Source: an uncultured Sphingomonadaceae bacterium
GTDB taxonomy: Bacteria; Pseudomonadota; Alphaproteobacteria; Sphingomonadales; Sphingomonadaceae
NCBI GenBank assembly: GCA_947497315.1
Contig: CANMFX010000001.1
Span: forward strand, 992,001-1,056,000
Direction: 5' to 3'
Length of the DNA: 64,000 nt
Shown here: in pieces, positions 50,685-59,842 of the stretch
Numbering within the stretch: the first letter of the stretch is position 1
How the letters are laid out: every line of letters starts with the position of its first letter
Made by a program: the position numbers and the translations under genes
Notes under the pieces: generated by a model
Databases searched by the model: none
Seen by the model: the letters and a program-made list of their open reading frames with translations, nothing else
What the model was told of the DNA's origin: nothing

Positions 50685-53333
50685 ATGTCCACGAAAGTTC
50701 AGCCCAAAAAAGCGAAAAAGAAAGCTGATGCGCAGCCAAAGCTGACGCCGATGATGGAGCAGTATTTTGCGCTGAAAGAAAAGGCGAAGGATTGTTTGCT
50801 GTTTTACCGGATGGGCGATTTTTTCGAACTGTTCTTTGACGATGCCAAGCTGGCGTCAGCGGCATTGGATATTGCACTGACTTCGCGCGGGAAAAATGCC
50901 GGAGAGCAGATCCCGATGTGCGGTGTACCGGTCCATGCAGCGGAAAGCTATCTTGCGAAACTGATCCGTGCCGGTTTCAAGGTTGCCATTGCCGAGCAAA
51001 CTGAAACGCCCGCAGAGGCAAAAGCGCGGGGCGGGTACAAAGCATTGGTGGCGCGTGACATTATCCGCTTTGTTACGGCTGGTACGTTGACTGAAGACAC
51101 GTTGCTTGATGCGCGATCGGATAACATGTTGGTGACCGTTGCCGAAGTGCAGGGTCAAATTGGGATCGCCGCGAGCGATATTTCGACCGGCGATTTCGAA
51201 CTCATGCAAATTTCCGGTGACGAGTTAACCGCTGAATTGTCACGGATAGCGCCGTCGGAGGTTATTTGCAGCCCTTCGTTGGCGGCGCGGCTGGAAGCGG
51301 CCACCGAATGGCCCAAAGAGGATTTCGATAGCCAGAAGGCCGGGCGTAAGCTCAAGGCGCTTTTCGGGGTTTCAACACTGGATGGCTTTGGCGATTTTGC
51401 GCGGAGCGAACTGGCCGCGGCTGGTGGGTTGATCGCTTATATCGAACATGCGGCTCAAGGGGATACACCGTTTTTGAAACCCCCGGTACAGCGCCATGCG
51501 GGCGAATATCTACTGATCGATGGTGCCACACGGGCCAGTCTTGAAATCGAAAGAACGATGGCGGGCGAGCGCAAAGGCAGCTTGCTCGACAATATCGACC
51601 GTACAGTGACGCCGGGCGGCGCGCGATTGCTTGGCCGCGATCTTGCCGCGCCTCTTTTTGAAGAAGCGAAGATCAACTTACGGCTTGGCGTGGTACAATG
51701 GTTTCACGACGCGCCTGCCATAAGGGATGCTGTTCGCGATGCGCTGAAAGCGATGCCGGATATCAGCCGTGCGCTTGGCCGGATATCGGCGGGTCGCGGC
51801 AGCCCGCGGGACCTTGGACAGATTCGCGATGGTCTTGGCGGCGCGCGGCTTTTACGCGAACAGCTGGCACAGGATATGGCGCTGCCGGACTTGATGAACG
51901 CTCTGCTGCCCGCACTCGATGGCCATGGCGCGATGGTCGATTTGCTGGAACGGGCCTTGGTCGAAACGCCGCCGACGGATATGACCAATGGCGGCTATAT
52001 TGCCACTGGCTATGACCCTGCGCTGGACGAATTGCGCAGCACCGGGTCTGATGGGCGCAAGGCAATTGCTACCCTTGAAGGGCGCTACCGAGAAGCGACC
52101 GGGATAAACACGCTAAAGATCAAGCATAATGCGGTTCTCGGCTATTTTGTCGAAGTGCCAGCGCGCCATGGCGATAATTTGATGGCCGAAGATTCCGGTT
52201 TTGCGCATCGCCAGACACTTGCGGGTGTGGTGCGGTTCAATTCGACGGAACTTCACGAGGAAGCCGTGCGGGTGACACAGGCGGGAGCCCATGCGCTGGC
52301 CGCCGAAGCCGCGCATTTCGAAGAACTGGTCGACAGAGTTTTGCAGCGCAAAGATGCCGTCGCGATCAGCGCCGATGCTCTGGCGCGCATTGATGTTGCC
52401 TCCGCTCTTGCCGAGCGGGCGGTTGAGGGGCAGTGGTGCCGTCCTGAATTTGTAGATGGCAATGTGCTCGATATCAAAGCGGGCCGCCATGCTGTGGTTG
52501 AGGCGGCACTCAGTGCATCCGGCGATCCGTTTGTCGCGAATAACTGTGCTTTGTCCAATGATGAGCGGCTTTGGCTGGTCTCCGGCCCCAATATGGGCGG
52601 TAAATCGACCTTTCTGCGCCAGAATGCGTTGATCGTGATCCTGGCGCAGGCCGGTGGCTTCGTGCCTGCTGCGACGGCCAGCCTCAGTCTGGTGGACCGG
52701 CTGTTCAGCCGGGTCGGTGCCTCCGACAATCTCGCACAAGGCCGTTCGACATTCATGGTTGAAATGGTTGAGACCGCTACAATTCTAAGCCAGGCGACGG
52801 ACAAGAGCTTTGTCATCCTTGATGAGGTGGGGCGGGGCACATCCACCTATGACGGCCTAGCGCTGGCATGGGCTGTGGTCGAAGCCGTGCATGAAACCAA
52901 TCAATGCCGCTGTCTGTTCGCAACCCATTATCACGAACTCACAAGGCTCGCCGATCGGCTCGATGCCATGTCTTTGCATCATGTCCGTGCACGCGAGTGG
53001 AAGGGGGACCTCGTATTACTCCATGAACTGGCTAAAGGCCCGGCAGATCGTAGCTATGGTCTGGCCGTCGCCAAGCTGGCGGGTATTCCCAAACCCGTTC
53101 TGAAACGCGCCAAGTCGGTTCTGGATAAGCTCGAAGCGGGCAAAGCCGAAACCGGGGGGCTGGCAGCAGGATTGGGCGATCTGCCATTATTTGCTGCAAG
53201 CCTTGCCGAAGAGGAGGAGCAAATCGATATGTTGAGAGAAGCATTGAAGGATTTGGATGTTGATGCGTTGAGCCCGCGTGACGCGCTCGATCAGCTCTAT
53301 GCTCTCAAATCCGTACTGGAACAGGAAGAATAA
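50685..53333 (+). CDS. mutS: DNA mismatch repair protein MutS
   Basis: An 882-residue mismatch-binding ATPase. The mismatch-reading motif is in FYRMGDFFELFFDDA (Phe-x-Glu present) near residues 45-59, the Walker A GPNMGGKSTFLRQNALIV near 634, Walker B in ILDEVGRGTSTYDGLALAWA, and the C-terminal helix-turn-helix region is normal. The N-terminal 20 residues are Lys-rich and variable. It overlaps the peroxiredoxin gene by one base (TAATG). Confidence 0.97.
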   Translation: MSTKVQPKKAKKKADAQPKLTPMMEQYFALKEKAKDCLLFYRMGDFFELFFDDAKLASAALDIALTSRGKNAGEQIPMCGVPVHAAESYLAKLIRAGFKVAIAEQTETPAEAKARGGYKALVARDIIRFVTAGTLTEDTLLDARSDNMLVTVAEVQGQIGIAASDISTGDFELMQISGDELTAELSRIAPSEVICSPSLAARLEAATEWPKEDFDSQKAGRKLKALFGVSTLDGFGDFARSELAAAGGLIAYIEHAAQGDTPFLKPPVQRHAGEYLLIDGATRASLEIERTMAGERKGSLLDNIDRTVTPGGARLLGRDLAAPLFEEAKINLRLGVVQWFHDAPAIRDAVRDALKAMPDISRALGRISAGRGSPRDLGQIRDGLGGARLLREQLAQDMALPDLMNALLPALDGHGAMVDLLERALVETPPTDMTNGGYIATGYDPALDELRSTGSDGRKAIATLEGRYREATGINTLKIKHNAVLGYFVEVPARHGDNLMAEDSGFAHRQTLAGVVRFNSTELHEEAVRVTQAGAHALAAEAAHFEELVDRVLQRKDAVAISADALARIDVASALAERAVEGQWCRPEFVDGNVLDIKAGRHAVVEAALSASGDPFVANNCALSNDERLWLVSGPNMGGKSTFLRQNALIVILAQAGGFVPAATASLSLVDRLFSRVGASDNLAQGRSTFMVEMVETATILSQATDKSFVILDEVGRGTSTYDGLALAWAVVEAVHETNQCRCLFATHYHELTRLADRLDAMSLHHVRAREWKGDLVLLHELAKGPADRSYGLAVAKLAGIPKPVLKRAKSVLDKLEAGKAETGGLAAGLGDLPLFAASLAEEEEQIDMLREALKDLDVDALSPRDALDQLYALKSVLEQEE

Positions 53334-53911
53334 TGAACCGCTGGATCATCATCGTCATGTCTGTGCTGCTTTTGGGAGGCGGTGCCTATGTCTATAGCTC
53401 CCGCAGTGCCAACGCAGAACCACTGGAAGTGGGCGCCGCAGCTCCTGATTTTGAAACTACTGGCGCGCTGGCAGGTAAGCCGTTCGAAATCAGCTTGTCG
53501 GAGAAATTGGAAAATGGACCAGTTGTGCTCTATTTTTTCCCCAAAGCGTTTACACAAGGCTGCACGATAGAGGCAAATATGTTTGCAGAAGCGACCGCCG
53601 ATTTTGAGGCAGCGGGTGCCACGGTCATCGGTATGTCCGGCGATGACATAGACACGCTGACGAAATTCTCGGTTGAGGAATGCCGCGATAAATTCGCGGT
53701 AGCGAGGGCTGATGAAGCCGTAATGGATGGCTATCAAGTCCGCATGGAACCTACATTGGCGCTCACCAATCGAACGAGCTATGTCATTGACCAAGATAGA
53801 AAAATTGCATTGGTTCATAGTGCACAGGATCCAAAGGGGCATGTGAAAATGACGCTCGATAAAGTGAAACAACTCGCACGCGCAAAAATCGCTGCACCGC
53901 CTGAAAATTGA
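53333..53911 (+). CDS. Exported thioredoxin-fold peroxiredoxin (AhpC/TSA-BCP type)
   Basis: A 192-residue protein with an N-terminal hydrophobic segment (residues 4-20), so it is secreted or anchored on the periplasmic side. The peroxidatic motif PKAFTQGC keeps the PxxxTxxC pattern (Cys near 80). A second Cys in SVEECRDKF may resolve the disulfide. The VGAAAPDFET start and VIDQDRKIALVH end are typical. The start codon overlaps the mutS stop, so translation is coupled with a DNA repair gene. Confidence 0.88.
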   Translation: MNRWIIIVMSVLLLGGGAYVYSSRSANAEPLEVGAAAPDFETTGALAGKPFEISLSEKLENGPVVLYFFPKAFTQGCTIEANMFAEATADFEAAGATVIGMSGDDIDTLTKFSVEECRDKFAVARADEAVMDGYQVRMEPTLALTNRTSYVIDQDRKIALVHSAQDPKGHVKMTLDKVKQLARAKIAAPPEN

Positions 53912-53953
53912 TAAACTTGTTGCATTTGCCGTGAAGCTGGATTGAAAGACCGC

Positions 53954-54883
53954 ATGACCGACCATCAAACCAATCACGCACCGGATCCTGCCATGCTGGC
54001 AAAGGCCGAAACACTCACCGAAGCTTTGCCCTATTTGCAGCGCTACGCGGGCAAGACTTTCGTCGTCAAATATGGCGGCCATGCGATGGGTGATCCTGCA
54101 CTGGCGCGCAATTTTGCGGAGGATGTGGTTTTACTGAAAGCTGTCGGGATTAACCCGGTAGTGGTTCACGGCGGCGGCCCGCAAATTGGCGCTATGCTGG
54201 AGCGGGTTGGGGTTGAAAGCGAATTTGTGGATGGCTTGCGGGTGACGACCAAGGAAACCGCCGAAATTGCAGAGATGGTCCTTTCCGGCGCTATTAACAA
54301 GGAACTGGTGAGCTGGATAGAAAAGGCGGGCGGAAGCGCCATCGGTATATCTGGGAAAGATGGCGGCTTTGTGAAAGCCGCCAAGCTGCGCCGCACCGCC
54401 CGCGATCCGGACAGCAATATCGAACGGATCATTGATCTCGGTTTTGTTGGTGAACCGAAGCGAGTGGATCGCAGCGTGGTTGACACTATCTCGACCGCTG
54501 GCATGATCCCCGTCATCGCGCCCATCGGGGTCGGTGACGATGGCCATACCTACAATATCAACGCAGACACGATGGCCGGAGCGGTCGCGGCGGCGCTGAG
54601 AGCCTCTCGCCTGTTTTTGCTGACCGATGTGGCAGGCGTGCTGGACAAGCAGGGCGAACTTCTGACCGACCTTAGTCCGACTGAGATCAAGCGCCTTCAG
54701 GGAGATGGTACTATTTCAGGCGGCATGATTCCGAAGCTGGAAACCTGCGTCAGTGCGGTATTGAAGGGGGTCGATGCGGCGGTTGTGCTGGATGGCCGTG
54801 TACCGCATGCGATGCTGCTGGAAATCTTCACCAGCAAAGGTGCCGGTACGCTGATTCGGGATGATTTTGAAACGGTTGATTAA
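53954..54883 (+). CDS. argB: Acetylglutamate kinase
   Basis: A 309-residue amino acid kinase for the second step of arginine synthesis. [34 protein letters not shown] (substrate binding) and [20 protein letters not shown] are signature blocks; the N-terminal helix with [10 protein letters not shown] is present as in arginine-regulated, PII-binding enzymes, though regulation is not proven. The ATG at 53954 is preferred over an in-frame TTG at 53942. Confidence 0.96.
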   Translation: MTDHQTNHAPDPAMLAKAETLTEALPYLQRYAGKTFVVKYGGHAMGDPALARNFAEDVVLLKAVGINPVVVHGGGPQIGAMLERVGVESEFVDGLRVTTKETAEIAEMVLSGAINKELVSWIEKAGGSAIGISGKDGGFVKAAKLRRTARDPDSNIERIIDLGFVGEPKRVDRSVVDTISTAGMIPVIAPIGVGDDGHTYNINADTMAGAVAAALRASRLFLLTDVAGVLDKQGELLTDLSPTEIKRLQGDGTISGGMIPKLETCVSAVLKGVDAAVVLDGRVPHAMLLEIFTSKGAGTLIRDDFETVD

Positions 54884-54991
54884 TTGCCCAACTGTATTAT
54901 ATTATTGATACACTAATTTGTTGGCATAGATTGCTTGGCATTGCGCGCCACTATCGTCTAATGGCCATCATAAGAAAAAAGGTTTCGGTCC

Positions 54992-55294
54992 ATGTTCTTC
55001 GCCCTGTTTCAGATTATCAGCATTTTGTTGAACGTCGCGATTACTGTCATAATTGTGCAAGCAATTATGAGTTGGCTACTCGCGTTTAATGTCATCAACT
55101 TGCAGAATGATATTGCGCGGGCGATCTGGACAACACTGGATGCACTGACGGCCCCGATTTACCGGCCTATCCGGCGGATCATGCCCGACTTCGGATCGAT
55201 TGATTTGACCCCTATGGTTGTCATTATCGGTATCATCATCCTGCAGGATGCCATTCTACCTCCGCTCGGCGCGGCGCTTATACCCGTTTTATGA
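54992..55294 (+). CDS. YggT family membrane protein
   Basis: A 100-residue protein with two hydrophobic helices (about 1-32 and 70-98) joined by the conserved loop [20 protein letters not shown] followed by DLTPMVVII, the family signature. YggT-type proteins have been linked to osmotic shock and division site placement, without a settled mechanism. It overlaps folD by four bases. Confidence 0.92.
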   Translation: MFFALFQIISILLNVAITVIIVQAIMSWLLAFNVINLQNDIARAIWTTLDALTAPIYRPIRRIMPDFGSIDLTPMVVIIGIIILQDAILPPLGAALIPVL

Positions 55295-56193
55295 CCAAGA
55301 ACGGGGCGGCGATAATCGACGGCAAAGCATATGCCGCAAGCCTTCGAGAACGCATCAAGGCCGAAGTCCCGAAATTTCATGAACATACAGGGCGAGCGCC
55401 CGGACTTGCAGTAGTGCTCGTCGGCGATGATGCTGCGAGCCAAGTCTATGTCGCGTCCAAGCATAAAGCGACTATCGCTGCCGGCATGGAAAGCTTCGAA
55501 CACCGCCTGCCAGCGGACACAAAACAGGACGATCTGATCGCGCTGGTTGAAAAACTGAACGCAGATGAAGCCGTGGACGGGATATTGGTGCAATTGCCCC
55601 TGCCAGGTCACCTTGATGAAAAAGCAGTCGTCATGGCGATTGACCCTGATAAGGACGTTGATGGCCTGCATGTTATAAATGCCGGCCGGCTGGCTAATGG
55701 TGAAGAGGCGTTGACGCCCTGTACCCCGCTCGGCAGCCTGATGCTACTCAAAGATCAGCTCGGCGATTTGTCGGGTCTCAATGCAGTGGTTGTTGGCCGG
55801 TCGATATTGGTCGGCAAGCCGATGGCGCAGCTGCTGCTTCGCGAAAACTGCACCGTCACCATGGCGCATAGCCGGACGCGCGATCTGCCAGACGTGGTGC
55901 GCCGCGCAGATATTGTCGTGGCCGCGGTCGGCCGAGCCGAGATGGTCAAGGGTGATTGGCTTAAAGATGGCGCCGTGGTTATTGATGTCGGGATCAATCG
56001 GCTAGCGCCCGAGGCTGGTAAGGAAAAAGGCCGTTTGGTAGGTGATGTCGCCACAGCAGAAGCGATGGATCATGTCCGTGCGATTACGCCGGTTCCGGGC
56101 GGGGTAGGCCCGATGACCATTGCTGTGCTATTGCGCAATACATTGGTCGCTGCATCGATGCGTGCGGGCCTGACTAAGCCTGAAGGATTATAG
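55291..56193 (+). CDS. folD: Bifunctional methylenetetrahydrofolate dehydrogenase / cyclohydrolase
   Basis: A 300-residue one-carbon enzyme that interconverts 5,10-methylene- and 10-formyl-tetrahydrofolate with NADP. The catalytic Lys lies in [40 protein letters not shown] and the cofactor loop [17 protein letters not shown] are intact. It starts in an ATGA overlap with yggT and is followed three bases later by a lipoprotein gene, suggesting a yggT-folD-lipoprotein-marC operon. Confidence 0.96.
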   Translation: MTKNGAAIIDGKAYAASLRERIKAEVPKFHEHTGRAPGLAVVLVGDDAASQVYVASKHKATIAAGMESFEHRLPADTKQDDLIALVEKLNADEAVDGILVQLPLPGHLDEKAVVMAIDPDKDVDGLHVINAGRLANGEEALTPCTPLGSLMLLKDQLGDLSGLNAVVVGRSILVGKPMAQLLLRENCTVTMAHSRTRDLPDVVRRADIVVAAVGRAEMVKGDWLKDGAVVIDVGINRLAPEAGKEKGRLVGDVATAEAMDHVRAITPVPGGVGPMTIAVLLRNTLVAASMRAGLTKPEGL

Positions 56194-56196
56194 TTT

Positions 56197-56916
56197 ATGA
56201 AGCGATTGTTGGCAGCGTTCGGAATGGCATTGTTGTTGGCGAGCTGTGCCAGTAATGGTCGACCCAATGATCGCGAGCGGTTTTTGCGGGCCGCAGGCAA
56301 ACCGGTCGCTAATCCTAGCGATATTGTGAAAGCCGAATTGGCCTTTGCCCGGCTGGCCCGGGAAGAGGGACAATGGACAGCCTTTCGCGAAACCGCAGCC
56401 GCTGATGCAATCATGTTCACGCCAGAGCTTGTGAACGCGCAGGTCTGGCTAAAGGGCAAGGCGGATCCGTCGCAGGCAACAGAATGGCAGGCGCATAAAA
56501 TATTCATGTCCTGTGACGGCAGCATGGGTGTAGCAACCGGTGCATGGCAGGGCGCAAGCGGTGGCACAGGCTATTTTACGACTATCTGGCAAAAACAGGA
56601 TGCCGAAAGCCGGCGCCAGCGCGGCAAGGACGTGGAATGGAAATGGATTTTCGACCACGGCGTCCCGTTGGATAAGCCTTTGGCCGAACCGGATTTCGTG
56701 ACGACCAGAGTGGCCAGCTGCGCCAAAGGCATGCCCACTGCCTCTGCCGCTGCACCTAGCGGCGAGAAAATCAAAAGCGGCTTTTCTGCGGACCGTACCA
56801 TGTTCTGGAGCGCTGAAAGCTCTGCCGACGAATCGCGGTCTATATTGGTGCGTATGTGGGATGGCAGCGCGTGGGAAGATGTGGTTTTTGACGATGTGGC
56901 AGCGCCGATCAAATGA
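56197..56916 (+). CDS. Lipoprotein with NTF2/SnoaL-like domain, unknown function
   Basis: A 239-residue lipoprotein with signal ending LASC (Cys17). Residues about 45-165 fit the NTF2-like pattern (ELAFARLAREEGQWTAFRET; GVATGAWQGASGGTGYFTTI; VEWKWIFDHGVPL). The last 40 residues form extra strands (FSADRTMFWSAESS). No catalytic residues can be named. It is coupled to marC by a four-base overlap and follows folD closely, so it is part of that operon, but its role is unknown. Confidence 0.78.
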   Translation: MKRLLAAFGMALLLASCASNGRPNDRERFLRAAGKPVANPSDIVKAELAFARLAREEGQWTAFRETAAADAIMFTPELVNAQVWLKGKADPSQATEWQAHKIFMSCDGSMGVATGAWQGASGGTGYFTTIWQKQDAESRRQRGKDVEWKWIFDHGVPLDKPLAEPDFVTTRVASCAKGMPTASAAAPSGEKIKSGFSADRTMFWSAESSADESRSILVRMWDGSAWEDVVFDDVAAPIK

Positions 56917-57533
56917 CCGAGCTATTTGTTTCTGCCCTGATCACATTTTTCGTGGCGATTGATCCGCCAGGCTGTGCCGCAATTTATGCCAGCATGACAA
57001 CAGACGCGAGTCCTCGCCAGCGACGTGCGATGGCCTTTCGCGCGATATTTGTTGCGACCATAATATTGCTGATCTTTGGCTTTTTTGGCGAGGCCCTGCT
57101 CCATGCGATGGGTGTCAGCCTTGACAGTTTCCGGATAGCCGGCGGGATCATGCTGTTCATTATTGCGATTGAAATGGTGTTTGAAAAACGCACGGAACGC
57201 CGCGAAGGCCGGGCGCAGGAAATTATCGATACGCCAGAAATTGAGGATGTGTCGATTTTTCCGATGGCTATGCCGATGATCGCCGGCCCGGGCTCGATAG
57301 CGGCGCTGATGCTGTTCATTGGCCGCAGCGACGGTTGGAACGAGCAGCTGGTCGTGCTTGCGGCCATGGGCGCCATTCTGTTGGTCATGCTGGTATCAAT
57401 GCTGGCAGCCGGCCCATTGATGAAAATATTGGGTCAGAAAGTCGAAACCGTTATCACTCGCGTGCTCGGCGTGATCTTGGCAGCGCTGGCGATCCAATTT
57501 GTGGTTGATGGCATAAAGGCCAGCTTTCTATAA
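56913..57533 (+). CDS. MarC family integral membrane protein
   Basis: A 206-residue protein with six membrane helices. The opening [19 protein letters not shown] and [20 protein letters not shown] are MarC-family signatures. MarC proteins were once linked to multiple antibiotic resistance, but their function is unsettled. It is the last gene of the folD operon and its 3' end overlaps that of the convergent Trm112 gene by six bases. Confidence 0.93.
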   Translation: MTELFVSALITFFVAIDPPGCAAIYASMTTDASPRQRRAMAFRAIFVATIILLIFGFFGEALLHAMGVSLDSFRIAGGIMLFIIAIEMVFEKRTERREGRAQEIIDTPEIEDVSIFPMAMPMIAGPGSIAALMLFIGRSDGWNEQLVVLAAMGAILLVMLVSMLAAGPLMKILGQKVETVITRVLGVILAALAIQFVVDGIKASFL

Positions 57534-57713
57534 TTTTCGCGCTTCCTCTATCAGCATGACGGGTACGCCTTGCTTAATCGCGTAAGCCACGCCTGCGGCT
57601 TCGCTGATCAATTCCTGTGCTGCTTCATCATAGACCAACGGTGTCCGCGTCATCGGACAAACCAATATTTCCAGCAGTTTGGTATCAAATATCTCGGCCG
57701 GGATATTAGACAT
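57528..57713 (-). CDS. Trm112 family protein (UPF0434)
   Basis: A 61-residue protein. [20 protein letters not shown] and the ending [19 protein letters not shown] are family signatures. Eukaryotic Trm112 activates several methyltransferases, and bacterial members have been suggested to act in a similar way. Only one of the usual zinc-site cysteines (in VCP) is present, as is common in alphaproteobacteria. Its ATG overlaps the stop of the LON-domain gene (TAATG). Confidence 0.93.
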   Translation of the reverse strand: MSNIPAEIFDTKLLEILVCPMTRTPLVYDEAAQELISEAAGVAYAIKQGVPVMLIEEARKL

Positions 57714-58333
57714 TATTGAAGCGTCACACGGCCTTCGTCGCCATCTTGCCGTCCGAAGAACTCGAGCAACTGGATGATGAGTTCTGCACGATTCGAAAGT
57801 CCATCAATTTCCAGTAAAGCCTGTTTGGATGCCGCATCGAACGGGGCAATCTGGGCGATACCGTTGACGAATGCGGTGTCATCGAGCCGTCCGATACTGT
57901 CCCAATCCACTTGATATCCCTGCAGTTCGGCAAATTTGCGCGATTCTATTTCAAGCGCAGCCCGTTCAGCGCTGGCCAGCACCTCATCCTGTTCCGCGTT
58001 TTCTTCAATCTCAGCCCGCACCTGACGAAAAGCCGTGGATGCGTCCAGCTCTTCTACAACCCGAAACCGGGAAACGCCTTCCAGCACAATGTTAAACCGT
58101 CCATCATCCATCGCTTCAATGTCGATAATCTTGCCAACACAGCCAACATCGAACAGCTGCGGTATTTCGCCATCGGTCTTTGGCTGGATCATCCCGATTT
58201 GCCGGTCTCGAGCCATGGCATCATTAATCAACGCGCGATAACGTTCCTCAAAAATATGCAGCGGCAAATGCATGCCGGGGAACAGCAGCGCGCCAGCCAG
58301 AGGAAAGATCGAGATGCGTTTTGTTTCGGTCAT
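57713..58333 (-). CDS. LON substrate-binding-domain protein
   Basis: A 206-residue protein from the ATG at 58333 (GGGTAG before it; the frame opens upstream at 58384 inside ybbN). The sequence [20 protein letters not shown] followed by [20 protein letters not shown] is the N-terminal domain of Lon protease without the ATPase or protease parts. Such proteins are common partners of Trm112 in alphaproteobacteria. Role unknown, perhaps substrate handling. Confidence 0.93.
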   Translation of the reverse strand: MTETKRISIFPLAGALLFPGMHLPLHIFEERYRALINDAMARDRQIGMIQPKTDGEIPQLFDVGCVGKIIDIEAMDDGRFNIVLEGVSRFRVVEELDASTAFRQVRAEIEENAEQDEVLASAERAALEIESRKFAELQGYQVDWDSIGRLDDTAFVNGIAQIAPFDAASKQALLEIDGLSNRAELIIQLLEFFGRQDGDEGRVTLQ

Positions 58334-58335
58334 AT

Positions 58336-59250
58336 CTACCCGAACAATATCGCGGACAGCTTGCGCCGGGTGGATGACACCCATTCGTCTTCCAGACCTA
58401 CAACTTCAAACAATGACAGCAGTTTTGCCCGTGCAGCTCCATCGTTCCATTCCTTGTCGGCTTCGATAATCGATAGCAGATGGGTCGCCGCGCCATCATG
58501 ATCACCCGAAGCAATCATCGCGCTGGCCAGATCAAAACGGGCCTGATGATCCTTTGGATTTGCAGCAACAGCAGCTTGCAGGGCATCTGCTTCACCATCA
58601 TCCGGCTTGTCTTTCGCCAGCGCCAGAGCAGAGCTGGCCCGCTCAATAGCCGGATCGCCGGCCATGGCATCCGGAATACCTGCCAAGGCGGCTTCTGCTT
58701 CGGGCAGGTGGTCGGCAAGGACCAAGGCGCGAATCAATCCACCGACAGCCTCTGCGTTGTCAGGGGCCATATCCGCGATCTGCGCAAATATTCCCGCAGC
58801 TCGCTCACCATCACCCTGCCCGAGTACTTCTTCGCCCATGGCCAGTAGCGGAACAATATCTTGTTTCGGCTCTTCACCGTTGCCGGCGCCAACGGGAAGC
58901 TGTTCCAGCAACTGGTCGAGAATTTGCCCCAATTGGCTCTCGGTGCGTGCAGATGTAAGATCGGCGACCGGTTTCCCCTGAAATATCGCATAGACGGTGG
59001 GAATCGACTGGACCTGAAATTGCGATGCGATGAACTTGTTCTCGTCAACATTCACTTTGGCGAGCATGACACCTTTGTCGGCATAACTGGCCGCGACTTT
59101 CTCAAGCACTGGCGTCAAGGCTTTGCACGGCCCACACCATTCGGCCCAGAAATCAAGAATCACCAGCTTATTCATGCTGGGCGCGACTACGGCCTGTTGA
59201 AATTCTTCAACCGCCTTCTGTTCGTCCACTGTTAATCCTGCTGTCGCCAA
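58336..59250 (-). CDS. Thioredoxin/TPR co-chaperone, YbbN-like
   Basis: A 304-residue protein. Residues about 5-115 are a thioredoxin domain with an intact WCGPCK active site, followed by tetratricopeptide-like helices to the end (DKPDDGEADALQAAVAANPK; DHQARFDLASAMIASGDHDG). The TTG at 59250 has AAGGGA upstream and gives the usual N-terminus (ATAGLTVDEQKAVEEFQ); the frame also opens at an ATG at 59316. E. coli YbbN is a chaperone lacking the second Cys; this one keeps both. First gene of the operon with the LON-domain and Trm112 genes. Confidence 0.92.
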   Translation of the reverse strand: MATAGLTVDEQKAVEEFQQAVVAPSMNKLVILDFWAEWCGPCKALTPVLEKVAASYADKGVMLAKVNVDENKFIASQFQVQSIPTVYAIFQGKPVADLTSARTESQLGQILDQLLEQLPVGAGNGEEPKQDIVPLLAMGEEVLGQGDGERAAGIFAQIADMAPDNAEAVGGLIRALVLADHLPEAEAALAGIPDAMAGDPAIERASSALALAKDKPDDGEADALQAAVAANPKDHQARFDLASAMIASGDHDGAATHLLSIIEADKEWNDGAARAKLLSLFEVVGLEDEWVSSTRRKLSAILFG

Positions 59251-59506
59251 TTTTCGTTCCCTTATAATTTTGGCCGATCCCCGTTTCAGATCCGCTGCTT
59301 TAGGACCATTTTTCAAGGGAATCGCGTAGTGATTTCTAATATAATCGCAACTTATGTGGGGTCGAACCCACCAAAGCCAAGCATATTTTTACTTTTCATA
59401 GCCATGGATTGCAAAATGGGGCTTGCCGGGCTGTATAACCCATGCTAACCGCGCGCCTCAACTGCTGATGACGATAGCATAACACCCAATGTCACAGCGG
59501 CGCCGA

Positions 59507-59581
59507 GCGGGCGTAGCTCAGGGGTAGAGCACAACCTTGCCAAGGTTGGGGTCGAGAGTTCGAATCTCTTCGCCCGCTCCA
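59507..59581 (+). tRNA. tRNA-Gly (anticodon GCC)
   Basis: A complete cloverleaf. The acceptor stem GCGGGCG (59507-59513) pairs with CGCCCGC (59571-59577), followed by T and encoded CCA. The anticodon arm CAACC-TTGCCAA-GGTTG places GCC at 59539-59541. The T-arm has GTTCGAATC. A pseudo-protein often annotated on the opposite strand (RFELSTPTLARLCSTPELRP) is an artefact of this tRNA. Confidence 0.98.
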
Positions 59582-59769
59582 TTTTTAGCCAGATATTGTC
59601 GATGAAGTTGATCGATTGCCGTTTAAGGCGGGCATGCTGATGCCGGCACACGCTTTTCGACTCGAGCTGGGATACCGATCAAAGCCTCACGCTTGTCATC
59701 ACCGGCATCTTCCTTGGCTTAACGGGTTCCTAACGGATTGCAGTCTATATTCCACTTGGGGGAATTTAT

Positions 59770-59796
59770 ATGATGGGCCGGGCAGCGGCCGATTGA
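59770..59796 (+). other. Possible leader mini-ORF with hairpin before the deacetylase-like gene
   Basis: An eight-codon frame (MMGRAAAD, stop TGA) is preceded by GGGGGA six bases before its ATG. It covers a small GC stem (GGCCG 59776-59780 with CGGCC 59786-59790), and a T5 run follows at 59797-59801. The layout resembles an attenuation leader, but stem and frame are short and could be chance. The rest of the 59582-59842 spacer shows nothing else I can support. Confidence 0.2.
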
Positions 59797-59842
59797 TTTT
59801 TCAAAACCAGAACAGGTTGAAAGACGAAGGCATCTGTTTGTG

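Noticed and set aside
59356-59371. T-arm-like sequence (GTGGGTTCGACCCCAC on the reverse strand) that suggested a second tRNA or an attachment-site remnant
   Set aside because: The loop is six bases rather than seven when the stem pairs, and no acceptor stem or anticodon arm can be drawn around it.
59445-59651. Reverse-strand frame reading MERAKRFELSTPTLARLC and so on
   Set aside because: It is antisense to the tRNA-Gly gene. The string is a known type of false protein that arises wherever this tRNA occurs.
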